A DNA stretch of 7,565 nt from Chloroflexota bacterium (GTDB lineage Bacteria > Chloroflexota > Dehalococcoidia > RBG-13-53-26). This document shows positions 1 to 5,583 of the stretch, piece after piece. Location of the stretch: the NCBI GenBank assembly GCA_030616195.1, contig JAUWXW010000074.1, positions 1 to 7,565 of the forward strand, read 5' to 3'. Both the position numbers and the translations under genes were made by a program. The notes beneath the pieces are model-generated. The model ran no database searches. It worked only from the letters and a program-made list of their open reading frames with translations, and was not told the DNA's origin. The first letter of the stretch is position 1. Every line of letters starts with the position of its first letter.

Positions 1-34
1 GTGGGAAATAGGGCCCGACAGGGTTATAATTCTA

Positions 35-757
35 ATGATGGTCCCCAGGATAGACGTTGTCGAAGAACTAGAGCTCAGCTACGAAATACCCTATCTTACC
101 GGTAAAGGTGAAGCAATCGATACCCTTACTGTCCGCATTAATGAGCAGAGACAGGGGGTCAGCATCAGTTATGCACTGGTGGATTGCACCGAGCAGCACC
201 TAAACAGCCTGTTCCCCTCAGAGGGTGTTGATTCGCTGGCGCAAATGACAAAGCGAATCCTTCGAGACTTAGAGGTGAAGCCGCCGAGGATCGTCCTCCA
301 GCTCTGGGAGTACAGTCCTGCCACCGGGCTTTCCTCAGTGGAAGGGAGAGCGCCAGTCAATAAGCAGAGGGACACGGTGCTAATCATCCTCACCAAGACC
401 CCGTTTGTTTATAGGTTTGGGCATGAAATGGTGCTGTGGCACCAGGCAATGCATGCCAAGGACAGGTGGGAGTACAGATTCCCCGCCGCTCACCCCATGG
501 TGGACGCTGGCGAGTGGCTGGATGCCCTGTGGCACTTTTCCATAGACGGTAGATTGCAAAGCTGGGGAAAGCCCCATTATTCCAGGGCCGAGCGACTGGA
601 AGAAGCTAAAACGGTGCTGCAAGGGGTTTGCCCAGGCAAGGAGCTTCAAGCACGGGCGGAGGAGCTGTGCCATGAGCTGTGGGGAAAAGAGGTAACCTTT
701 ACACAGCTACTGGAGATCGGGAGGGACCTGGGGCTGGAACCCGCTTCAGGACTTTAG
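35..757 (+). CDS. Conserved-looking hypothetical protein with a His-rich H-E-x4-H segment
   Basis: I do not recognise this 240-aa protein and assign no function. It has no signal peptide, no clear membrane segment and no cysteine-pair zinc site. The N-terminal half (about residues 1-120) reads as a mixed alpha/beta domain. The striking part is residues 129-175: G-H130-E131, H136, H140, D143, then H153-P, D157, E160, D163, H167 and D171-G. This spacing of His, Glu and Asp around aromatic residues recalls zincin-type metalloprotease cores, but the helix reads H-E-x4-H rather than HExxH. Metal binding is therefore only a guess. Residues 180-235 look helical. Two adjacent ATGs (35 and 38) are possible starts. 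No strong ribosome-binding site precedes them, and the frame stays open to the left edge, so the true start could lie outside the window. The stop overlaps the convergent transporter gene by 4 bp. Coding confidence rests on length, plausible composition and tight fit with the neighbour. Confidence 0.75.
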   Translation: MMVPRIDVVEELELSYEIPYLTGKGEAIDTLTVRINEQRQGVSISYALVDCTEQHLNSLFPSEGVDSLAQMTKRILRDLEVKPPRIVLQLWEYSPATGLSSVEGRAPVNKQRDTVLIILTKTPFVYRFGHEMVLWHQAMHAKDRWEYRFPAAHPMVDAGEWLDALWHFSIDGRLQSWGKPHYSRAERLEEAKTVLQGVCPGKELQARAEELCHELWGKEVTFTQLLEIGRDLGLEPASGL

Positions 758-1782
758 AAGCTGGTCTTGAACACCCAGCCTAGGAGATAGCCCAGCACAC
801 CACACACCGGAAAGGTGATTATCCAGGCAGCTACCATATTGCCAGCGACACCCCACCGCACTGCGGAGAGACGCCTGGTAGCCCCTACGCCCATAATAGA
901 CGAGCTTATGCAGTGAGTGGTGCTCACCGGTATGCCGAAATTGGAGGCTGTCTCGATAACCGCTGCTGCCGAGCTTTGAGCGGCAAAGCCATGCACGTGG
1001 CGAAGGGTGGTTATCCTTGAGCCCAGAGTGCGCATAACCCGCCAGCCACCAAGGGCGATCCCCAGGGCTATCGCCGCCGCTGACACGACGATTATCCACC
1101 ACGCAATGGGATCCCAGTGGTCTTCTCCGGTATAGTAAACTAAGCCGACAGTGATAATGCCGATAGCCATCTGCCCATCGTTCTTGCCGTGACTATAGGA
1201 CATGAAGGCGGAAGAAAGTATCTGGAGATTGCCGAAGACATTGCGCATACTGGCTGGAGTGCTGTGGCGAAAAACCCACATTAACGCTGCCATTACAATG
1301 AAACCACCGCCAAAGCCCACGGCCGGAGCAATGGCCACGGCTGCAAGCACTTTCCGCAAGACAGACCAGTCAACGCTGTCCCAGCCAAAGGTCGCTACCC
1401 CGGCTCCCACCAAACCAGCCACTAGTCCGTGGCTCAGGCTTATGGGAAGTCCAACGCGTGTGCAGAACTGACCCCAGACAACGATAGAGACCAGGGCAGC
1501 AATCAGCACCCATGCGACCGCATGGCCGGCGACCTCATCGCCAGTTCCCAACAGCGTCTCTCCCAGGATACCCTTGCCAATCGTTGCGGCTACCGCTGTG
1601 CCTGTAGCTGTCCCGGCAAAATTGCAGAAACCTGCCATAATAACCGCGGCACGTGGGGATAGGACGCGGGTACCGACCGCAGTGGCAATAGCATTGGCAG
1701 CGTCGTTGAGACCGTTGGTGAAGCCGAAAGCCAGAGAAAGAACTATGACTATGACGAAGAGCACCAAAGAGGGCTCATGCAT
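754..1782 (-). CDS. pit: PiT-family inorganic phosphate transporter
   Basis: This is an integral inner-membrane symporter of the PiT family (PF01384), which takes up phosphate, usually as a metal-phosphate complex, with H+ or Na+. At 342 aa it matches the short bacterial Pit type. Both family repeats are visible. The N-terminal one is at about residues 20-41 (GFTNGLNDAANAIATAVGTR, with N26-D27 and N30). The C-terminal one surrounds G283-IPVSTTH290 and is followed by a glycine-rich helix. Hydrophobic helices fill most of the rest. The start ATG (complement of 1780-1782) lies inside the 3' end of the upstream DUF47 gene, an 8-bp overlap that suggests translational coupling. A modest AGGGAG site lies 12 nt upstream. 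No terminator is visible before the convergent gene, whose stop it overlaps. The family call is very sure; the transported ion pair cannot be read from the sequence. Confidence 0.97.
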   Translation of the reverse strand: MHEPSLVLFVIVIVLSLAFGFTNGLNDAANAIATAVGTRVLSPRAAVIMAGFCNFAGTATGTAVAATIGKGILGETLLGTGDEVAGHAVAWVLIAALVSIVVWGQFCTRVGLPISLSHGLVAGLVGAGVATFGWDSVDWSVLRKVLAAVAIAPAVGFGGGFIVMAALMWVFRHSTPASMRNVFGNLQILSSAFMSYSHGKNDGQMAIGIITVGLVYYTGEDHWDPIAWWIIVVSAAAIALGIALGGWRVMRTLGSRITTLRHVHGFAAQSSAAAVIETASNFGIPVSTTHCISSSIMGVGATRRLSAVRWGVAGNMVAAWIITFPVCGVLGYLLGWVFKTSF

Positions 1783-2407
1783 GCTTGAGCGCTACTCCCT
1801 CAAGGACGTTGGCCACATCTTCGCAGCGGTCGGTAGCGCTCTCCATGTGCTCGTAGATCTCCCGCCATTTGATTATGTCGTGGATATCGGTGGGATTATC
1901 GAACAGGTCGCACAGCGCCTGACGCTGTACCCGGTCCCCCTCATTCTCCAGGCGGTTAAGCTCCACGCAGCTTGGGAGCATCTGTCTTAGCTCACGGCGG
2001 CGGCGCAACCTGGGCATGGCTTGCTCTATCTCAAGGGCAGCATCGACGATGATGTTGGCCAACTCCACGGCACTCGCCGTGGGACGGTCTATCCGGTAAA
2101 CCAGCATGGCATCGGCGGCTCTTTTGATAAAGTCGACTACGTCGTCCAGGGCCTCACTCAATGAAGCGATGTCTTCACGATCCAGAGGAGTGAAGAAGGT
2201 GCTGTGCAGATTGGCCATGATGCGGTGGGTGATGTCATCACCCTTATGCTCCAGGTCACCGATCTCTGTTACCTTGTCCTCTACGTCTTCCCATTTCTCT
2301 ACCAGTTCCTGGAATAGCTTGGCTGTCTTCACCAGATTGGCAGTCCCTTCTTCGAAGAGGTCAAAGAATTTGTCACCCTTGGGCAGGAAGGGAAGGCTTA
2401 TACCCAT
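1775..2407 (-). CDS. DUF47 family PhoU-like protein, partner of the Pit transporter
   Basis: This 210-aa all-helical cytoplasmic protein belongs to DUF47 (PF01865, 'phosphate transport regulator'), a relative of PhoU. Such proteins are commonly encoded directly before pit genes and are thought to regulate the transporter. The family core is plain at residues 49-94: E53-x3-D57 (PhoU-type metal motif), then an F-TP-L-DRED stretch at 71-79 and L-DDVVDFI at 87-94. Two more E-x3-D motifs occur in the C-terminal half (LENEGD and MESATD). The ATG at the complement of 2405-2407 is preceded by AGGAG (complement of 2417-2421, spacing 9) and a second GAGGAG closer in. It is the first gene of a two-gene operon with pit, with a promoter about 35 bp upstream. 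The family call is firm; direct control of the neighbouring transporter is inferred from pairing. Confidence 0.95.
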   Translation of the reverse strand: MGISLPFLPKGDKFFDLFEEGTANLVKTAKLFQELVEKWEDVEDKVTEIGDLEHKGDDITHRIMANLHSTFFTPLDREDIASLSEALDDVVDFIKRAADAMLVYRIDRPTASAVELANIIVDAALEIEQAMPRLRRRRELRQMLPSCVELNRLENEGDRVQRQALCDLFDNPTDIHDIIKWREIYEHMESATDRCEDVANVLEGVALKHA

Positions 2408-2439
2408 TACTCCTCACTCCTGGCACTTGCACTGAGACG

Positions 2440-2468
2440 AGTTTACCAAGAAGCAGAGGGGTCGTCAA
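2440..2468 (-). promoter_or_regulatory. Sigma-70-like promoter of the DUF47-pit operon
   Basis: On the minus strand TTGACG (2468-2463) is separated by exactly 17 nt from TAAACT (2445-2440). These match the -35 consensus at 5 of 6 positions and the -10 at 4 of 6. Transcription would start near 2433, leaving a leader of about 25 nt with the Shine-Dalgarno site in place. No Pho-box-like direct repeat is obvious. Predicted by eye only. Confidence 0.55.
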
Positions 2469-2484
2469 TCTACTCGGCGGTCTC

Positions 2485-2530
2485 ACAAATCCCCCAGCCC
2501 AACCGGGCCATTTGGTAATCGCTGATTTGT
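2485..2530. repeat. Small nested inverted repeat
   Basis: ACAAATC (2485-2491) and GATTTGT (2524-2530) are perfect complements. Inside them GCCC-AACC-GGGC (2497-2508) makes a second small stem. It lies upstream of the -35 box of the phosphate operon. There is no T-run, so it is not a usual terminator. It may be chance or an eroded repeat. Confidence 0.3.
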
Positions 2531-2534
2531 AGGG

Positions 2535-2565
2535 GCGAGCCTTGGTTGCACAAAGTTCGCGCAAC
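2535..2565 (+). repeat. Direct-repeat pair, left copy
   Basis: Two short words occur here: GCGAGCCTTGGT (2535-2546) and TTCGCGCAAC (2556-2565). Both recur exactly about 200 bp downstream, but in the opposite order (2746-2757 and 2731-2740). This copy lies just left of the 78-bp palindromic element. The matches were found by reading; no repeat family was identified. Confidence 0.55.
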
Positions 2566-2571
2566 TATTTA

Positions 2572-2649
2572 TGTCATTCCCGCGCAGGCGGGAATCTAGG
2601 GGCGTGTGTGGGCTATCCAGCATGGATTCCTGCTTCCGCAGGAATGACA
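2572..2649. repeat. 78-bp MITE-like palindromic repeat made of two hairpins
   Basis: The element is bounded by perfect 9-bp terminal inverted repeats, TGTCATTCC (2572-2580) and GGAATGACA (2641-2649). Each end also folds on itself. The left hairpin is ATTCCCGC (2576-2583), loop GCAG, GCGGGAAT (2588-2595). The right hairpin is ATTCCTGC (2626-2633), loop TTCC, GCAGGAAT (2638-2645). Both have perfect 8-bp stems with 4-nt loops, joined by a 30-nt spacer. The ATTCCC...GGGAAT core resembles widespread bacterial intergenic repeats such as the Neisseria dRS3 family, and its minus-strand translation gives the familiar 'SRLRGND' type of false protein. No target-site duplication is evident. Non-autonomous mobility is likely from form, but one copy cannot prove it. 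Confidence 0.8.
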
Positions 2650-2671
2650 ACCTGCTGAATACTGGACCCTT

Positions 2672-2767
2672 TGGCGATTTGGTGGAGCGCCTCGAAAGAG
2701 CCTCGCCAGGCATGGAGGATATGACGCCCATTCGCGCAACGTAGCGCGAGCCTTGGTCCATAGGACC
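2672..2767. other. Run of small hairpins, unknown role
   Basis: Several stems follow one another. TGGCGA (2672-2677) pairs with TCGCCA (2703-2708), enclosing a CTC-GAAA-GAG mini-hairpin (2691-2700). TCGCGC-AACGTA-GCGCGA is at 2732-2749 and GGTCC-ATA-GGACC at 2755-2767. This could be a decayed repeat, a structured RNA or chance in GC-rich sequence. It resembles no RNA family I can name. Confidence 0.3.
2731..2757 (+). repeat. Direct-repeat pair, right copy
   Basis: TTCGCGCAAC (2731-2740) followed by GCGAGCCTTGGT (2746-2757) repeats the two words seen at 2556-2565 and 2535-2546 in swapped order. The first word also forms the left arm of a 6-bp hairpin with the start of the second. Confidence 0.55.
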
Positions 2768-2844
2768 GAACCAGAACCTTGAGCCTGTAGCGGGCCTCCT
2801 GTCCGATAACCCCCAGCCAGCGGATAAGCCGAAGCCCACAATAT

Positions 2845-2873
2845 TTGCCAAACAATGGCTGATAGTATATACT
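2845..2873 (+). promoter_or_regulatory. Strong sigma-70-like promoter of the zinc-ribbon/comF/glyA operon
   Basis: TTGCCA (2845-2850) and TATACT (2868-2873) are separated by exactly 17 nt and each matches consensus at 5 of 6 positions. Transcription would start near 2880, giving a leader of about 29 nt before the GTG start at 2909. This is the best promoter match I found in the window. It probably drives at least the zinc-ribbon, comF and glyA genes. Confidence 0.7.
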
Positions 2874-2908
2874 GTCTGAGCTAGATTATTAAGCTGGGAG
2901 GTGGCTTT

Positions 2909-3124
2909 GTGGAGAATTCTTCTTTCCCCAAATGTCAAAAGTGCAGTACCGGTGATCTCGTGCCCTTGTCCGACTTCGGCAGCCAAGGAGCAGCCATCCA
3001 CTACAAGGCATGGGTATGCACCAACCCCGATTGTGGCTTCAACCTAAAGATAAGGAACGGTGACGTCTATATATACGAGCCGGTCATAAGCGGAGCATTC
3101 CATAGCTCCCCCCGAGGCCGTTAA
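2909..3124 (+). CDS. Small zinc-ribbon protein of unknown function
   Basis: This 71-aa protein has one predicted zinc ribbon with knuckles C9-Q-K-C12 and C37-TNPD-C42-G, spaced by about 24 residues. Glycine and aromatic residues between them (F23-G24, Y32, W35) are typical of rubredoxin-like or ribbon folds. A short basic tail follows. Such proteins may bind nucleic acid or a protein partner; nothing here decides between these. The GTG start at 2909 is supported by GGAGG (2897-2901) with 7-nt spacing and by a strong promoter upstream. It is the first gene of the plus-strand run and ends 22 bp before comF, so the two are probably co-transcribed. No membrane segment is present. The gene is very likely real; its function is unknown. 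Confidence 0.8.
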   Translation: MENSSFPKCQKCSTGDLVPLSDFGSQGAAIHYKAWVCTNPDCGFNLKIRNGDVYIYEPVISGAFHSSPRGR

Positions 3125-3146
3125 ACTACCTTGGTGAATATCGGAT

Positions 3147-3854
3147 GTGAATCTGTATGCCCAGCTAGACCAGCTTAAGGGCAAGCTGGCTGATTTGCTT
3201 TTCCCGCTGCATTGCCTTGGCTGTGGCAGAGAAGGCAGCTTTATCTGTATCTCTTGTCGACGTGCCCTCCCCCGCCTGCTTCCACCATTATGCCCCAAGT
3301 GTAGCAGGCCCTTGGTTGAAGAGGACCGTTGTTCTGCTTGCCTGAAGTGGAGGCTGGAAATCGACGGTATTCGTTCTCTCTTCCTTTTCCAGGGCACAGT
3401 GCGTCAGGCCATTCATCAATTCAAATACAACAACTTCAAGGCACTGGCTTTTCCCCTGGCTCAGTTACTCGCTGAGAATCTGGAAACCAAACCTTTGCCC
3501 GTGGATGTCATGGTACCCGTGCCTCTTCACCCAAGACGGCTGCGGGAGCGAGGCTATAATCAGTCGGGTCTTTTGGCCCGCCAGCTGGGCAGGCTTACCG
3601 GCCTGCCGGTTGTGGAGGACTCGCTTGTCAGACTCATGAATACCCCTGCCCAAGCTAGGGCGGCTAACGCCGATGCACGCCGAAACTATGTGCGGGGAGC
3701 CTTTCTCTGTAATAATGAGAACTTGAGAGGAAAGCAGGTTCTGGTCATTGACGATGTTTGCACCACAGCGGCCACTCTGGATTCTTGTGCTGTTGCGCTG
3801 AATAGCGCTGGTGCTAGCTCTGTTTGGGGCTTAACCTTAGCCAGGGAAGGATGA
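3147..3854 (+). CDS. comF: ComF family protein (double zinc finger plus phosphoribosyltransferase domain)
   Basis: This 235-aa protein has the ComF architecture. The N-terminal zinc region has C23-x2-C26, C34-x2-C37, C49-x2-C52 and C62-x2-C65. A type-I phosphoribosyltransferase-like domain follows, with the family signature V123-[14 protein letters not shown] at 131-139 and the PRPP-loop motif [13 protein letters not shown] at 198-210. ComF/GntX relatives take part in DNA uptake or DNA metabolism, but many non-competent bacteria carry one, so competence cannot be inferred. The loop reads TTAAT where TTGAT or TTGST is usual, a possible mild change in the PRPP site. The GTG at 3147 is the first start after an in-frame stop at 3135-3137. 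Its ribosome-binding site is weak, consistent with coupling to the gene 22 bp upstream. glyA follows after 5 bp. Confidence 0.93.
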   Translation: MNLYAQLDQLKGKLADLLFPLHCLGCGREGSFICISCRRALPRLLPPLCPKCSRPLVEEDRCSACLKWRLEIDGIRSLFLFQGTVRQAIHQFKYNNFKALAFPLAQLLAENLETKPLPVDVMVPVPLHPRRLRERGYNQSGLLARQLGRLTGLPVVEDSLVRLMNTPAQARAANADARRNYVRGAFLCNNENLRGKQVLVIDDVCTTAATLDSCAVALNSAGASSVWGLTLAREG

Positions 3855-3859
3855 AAGAG

Positions 3860-5083
3860 ATGCCACAGAAGGACTGGGAGATTGCGGCACTGATTCGGAG
3901 GGAAGAGGAGCGTCAGTCACGCAAGTTGGTGCTCATCGCCTCTGAGAATTACGCTGGCCCAGAAGTGCTGGAGGCCCAGGGCTCTGTCCTTACTAACAAA
4001 TACGCTGAGGGGTACCCGGGACATCGCTATTACGGCAGCTGTCACGAGATAGACGAGGTGGAGAGAATAGCTATCCAAAGAGCAGAGAGGCTTTTTGGCG
4101 CCGAGCATGCTAACGTCCAGCCTCACAGTGGCACCCAGGCCAATGCAGCAGCCTATCTGGCCTTCCTCGAGCATGGAGATACGGTAATGAGTATGAGCGT
4201 GGCCCATGGCGGCCATCTCAGTCATGGGAGCGCCGTCAGCTTCTCTGGTAAGTGGTACCGATTTGTCCATTACGAGGTAAATAGAGAAACTGAGATGCTT
4301 GATTATGAGGAGATAGACCGCCTGGCCAAGAAGCACAGACCAAAGCTGATTGTGGCTGGAACCAGCTCCTACCCTAGAGTTGTCGACTTTGAGAGGTTCC
4401 ACCAAATTGCCGAAGAAGTGGGAGCACTGCTCATGGTGGATATGGCGCACTTTGCTGGCCTGGTTGCTGCCGGCGTACACCCATCCCCGGTCCCATGGGC
4501 ACAGGTGATTACCGCTACCACTCACAAGACTATGCGCGGACCTCGAGGAGGTTTTATTCTGTCGCGACAAGAGTTCGCCAAACACCTGGATGCCGCTGTC
4601 TTTCCCGGCATGCAAGGTGGTCCTCTGATGCATGCTATCGCCGCCAAGGCGGTTGCTTTCTATGAGGCAATGCAACCCGAATTTGTCAGTTATCAGCAGA
4701 GAGTGGTGGAAAATGCTAAGACTTTAGCCAACGAGCTGGAGAGACTGGGGTTCCGCCTTATTACCTGGGGGACTGATACCCATCTCCTCCTCACCGATCT
4801 CCGTTCCATGGGAATAACGGGCAAGTTGGCGGAAGAGGTTCTCGACAGTGTAGGCATGTCCACCAACCGAAATAGTATCCCCTTTGATCCCCTTCCACCC
4901 CAGACTACTAGTGGGCTCAGGCTGGGCACACCTGCAGTGACCACAAGGGGTCTTGGGCCGCAGGAGATGAGGCAAATCGCTTCATTGGTATACAAGGTGC
5001 TGACTAGCCCGGGAGATGAAAAGGTAAAACGCCAGGTCTCTGAGGAGGTGGAGGAAATCTGTCGCCGCTTCCCGCTAGCGTGA
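3860..5083 (+). CDS. glyA: Serine hydroxymethyltransferase
   Basis: This is a cytoplasmic PLP enzyme that interconverts serine and glycine while transferring a one-carbon unit to tetrahydrofolate. It supplies glycine and 5,10-methylene-THF. From the chosen start it is 407 aa, a normal bacterial length. Key features are LIASENY and [15 protein letters not shown] near the N-terminus, D194-M-A-H197 (PLP ring contacts), TTHK with PLP lysine K223, and the substrate-binding [14 protein letters not shown] near the C-terminus. I chose ATG 3860 because AAGGA (3847-3851) lies 8 nt upstream. ATG 3851, overlapping the comF stop as ATGA, is a good alternative (410 aa), and ATG 3824, well inside comF, is unlikely. 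Tight spacing to comF implies co-transcription. The 94-bp gap to rpsF contains a foldable leader and no usual terminator. Confidence 0.98.
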   Translation: MPQKDWEIAALIRREEERQSRKLVLIASENYAGPEVLEAQGSVLTNKYAEGYPGHRYYGSCHEIDEVERIAIQRAERLFGAEHANVQPHSGTQANAAAYLAFLEHGDTVMSMSVAHGGHLSHGSAVSFSGKWYRFVHYEVNRETEMLDYEEIDRLAKKHRPKLIVAGTSSYPRVVDFERFHQIAEEVGALLMVDMAHFAGLVAAGVHPSPVPWAQVITATTHKTMRGPRGGFILSRQEFAKHLDAAVFPGMQGGPLMHAIAAKAVAFYEAMQPEFVSYQQRVVENAKTLANELERLGFRLITWGTDTHLLLTDLRSMGITGKLAEEVLDSVGMSTNRNSIPFDPLPPQTTSGLRLGTPAVTTRGLGPQEMRQIASLVYKVLTSPGDEKVKRQVSEEVEEICRRFPLA

Positions 5084-5085
5084 TC

Positions 5086-5115
5086 TTGTCTGTTCATTTA
5101 CTTATGTGCTATAGT
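5086..5115 (+). promoter_or_regulatory. Possible internal promoter for rpsF-ssb-rpsR
   Basis: TTGTCT (5086-5091, 4 of 6 matches) lies 18 nt before TATAGT (5110-5115, 5 of 6). It would start transcripts near 5122, inside the glyA-rpsF gap. It overlaps the left arms of the candidate leader structure, so the two readings apply to different transcripts. Confidence 0.35.
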
Positions 5116-5172
5116 TGATGATGTTTTGATTTGAGTGCCCGAATATCGACTGAAGGGAGCAACAGACAAAGG
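5086..5172 (+). promoter_or_regulatory. Structured rpsF leader, candidate S6:S18 autoregulatory site
   Basis: Two nested helices can form just before rpsF. The outer one pairs TTGTCTGTT (5086-5094) with AACAGACAA (5161-5169), 9 perfect base pairs whose 3' arm runs into the AAAGG ribosome-binding site (5168-5172). The inner one pairs 5112-5119 with 5145-5152, 8 bp including G-U pairs. The apical part holds a CCCG (5138-5141) beside the inner helix. In several bacteria the S6:S18 complex binds an rpsF leader hairpin that displays a CCG triplet and so represses rpsF-ssb-rpsR. The location and the CCG fit that model, but I cannot confirm the consensus fold. A transcript starting at the candidate promoter inside this interval would lack the 5' arms. 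Confidence 0.4.
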
Positions 5173-5177
5173 CAGTT

Positions 5178-5468
5178 ATGAGAGAATACGAGTTGACAGT
5201 GGTTTTCAGCCCTGAGATTGCCGACGAGGACGTCGCCAACGAGATCGAAAAGCTTGACCAGTTTATCACCGAAAAAGGGGGCGAAATCACCGCCGAGGTC
5301 AATCGATGGGGGAGACGAAAGCTAGCTTATCCAATAAGGAACTTCAGGGAGGGGAACTATGTGTTGACTCAATTTAGGCTTCAGCAGAGCCTGACGGCGG
5401 AGGTTGAAAAGAACCTGGAAAGCTCAGAGGAAATCTTGCGACATTTGTTGGTGAGATTGGACAAGTGA
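5178..5468 (+). CDS. rpsF: 30S ribosomal protein S6
   Basis: This 96-aa protein is the bacterial S6 of the small-subunit platform, where it pairs with S18 on 16S rRNA. It is full length and begins with the usual MREYELTVVFSPE strand. It contains the conserved W-GRRKLAYPI segment (about residues 44-53) and the following G-NYVL strand. The end is short (LVRLDK), without the acidic or alanine-rich tail found in some species. ATG 5178 has AAAGG (5168-5172) 5 nt upstream. ssb and rpsR follow, the standard bacterial order, which lets S6 and S18 be made together. The upstream gap may carry autoregulation, and the 115-bp gap to ssb is longer than usual and foldable. Confidence 0.98.
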   Translation: MREYELTVVFSPEIADEDVANEIEKLDQFITEKGGEITAEVNRWGRRKLAYPIRNFREGNYVLTQFRLQQSLTAEVEKNLESSEEILRHLLVRLDK

Positions 5469-5513
5469 GGACGTTCTCTACCCCATATGAGTGATAGTGG
5501 GCAATCCAGCCTC

Positions 5514-5540
5514 TTTACTTCGCTCACCATGTGAGGTAAG
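5514..5540 (+). promoter_or_regulatory. Bulged hairpin in the rpsF-ssb spacer
   Basis: TTTAC (5514-5518) pairs with GTAAG (5536-5540), with one G-U pair. Directly inside, CTCAC (5523-5527) pairs with GTGAG (5531-5535) around a CAT loop. A TTCG bulge sits on the 5' side. That is a 10-bp stem in the otherwise featureless 115-bp spacer. There is no T-run after it, so it is not an ordinary terminator. It could be a processing or stability element that sets ssb output apart from rpsF. Confidence 0.4.
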
Positions 5541-5583
5541 ATGCTAAACATCCTCGGAGCTAAAGGGAGGGGGGAAGGTAGAG

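Larger units (their letters stand above)
2408..2908. other. Gene-free intergenic region with repeats and two divergent promoters
   Basis: This 501-base stretch separates the minus-strand phosphate pair from the plus-strand operon. Open frames crossing it on the minus strand overlap each other in several frames, change character where they cross the palindromic element, and have no convincing start or domain, so I treat it as non-coding. It holds the promoter of the phosphate operon at the left, a weak inverted repeat, short direct repeats, a 78-bp palindromic element, a run of small hairpins and the promoter of the zinc-ribbon gene at the right. Each is listed separately. Confidence 0.7.

Noticed and set aside
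746..1102. Minus-strand open frame of 118 codons within pit in another frame
   Set aside because: It lies wholly over the pit coding sequence and resembles no protein family.
1574..1990. Plus-strand open frame spanning the pit/DUF47 junction
   Set aside because: It is antisense to two firmly identified genes and its composition is that of a shadow frame.
2408..2908. tRNA gene, CRISPR array or integrated element in the intergenic region
   Set aside because: No cloverleaf with a T-loop signature, no regularly spaced repeats and no integrase or transposase frame were seen; the repeats are few and irregular.
2483..3001. Minus-strand open frame of 172 codons across the intergenic region, with two other overlapping frames
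   Set aside because: It runs through the palindromic repeat, giving the well-known false 'SRLRGND' type peptide, overlaps the zinc-ribbon gene and its promoter, and shows no domain.
3824..3859. Longer glyA start at ATG 3824
   Set aside because: It would overlap comF by 31 bp, lacks a better ribosome-binding site, and adds residues not seen at the start of this enzyme family. ATG 3851 remains possible.
3917..4675. Minus-strand open frame of 252 codons inside glyA
   Set aside because: It is the antisense shadow of an unmistakable serine hydroxymethyltransferase gene, with no domain of its own.
5084..5177. Intrinsic terminator after glyA
   Set aside because: The helices present are not followed by a T-run; the long-range pairing ends at the rpsF ribosome-binding site, so a regulatory leader is the better reading.
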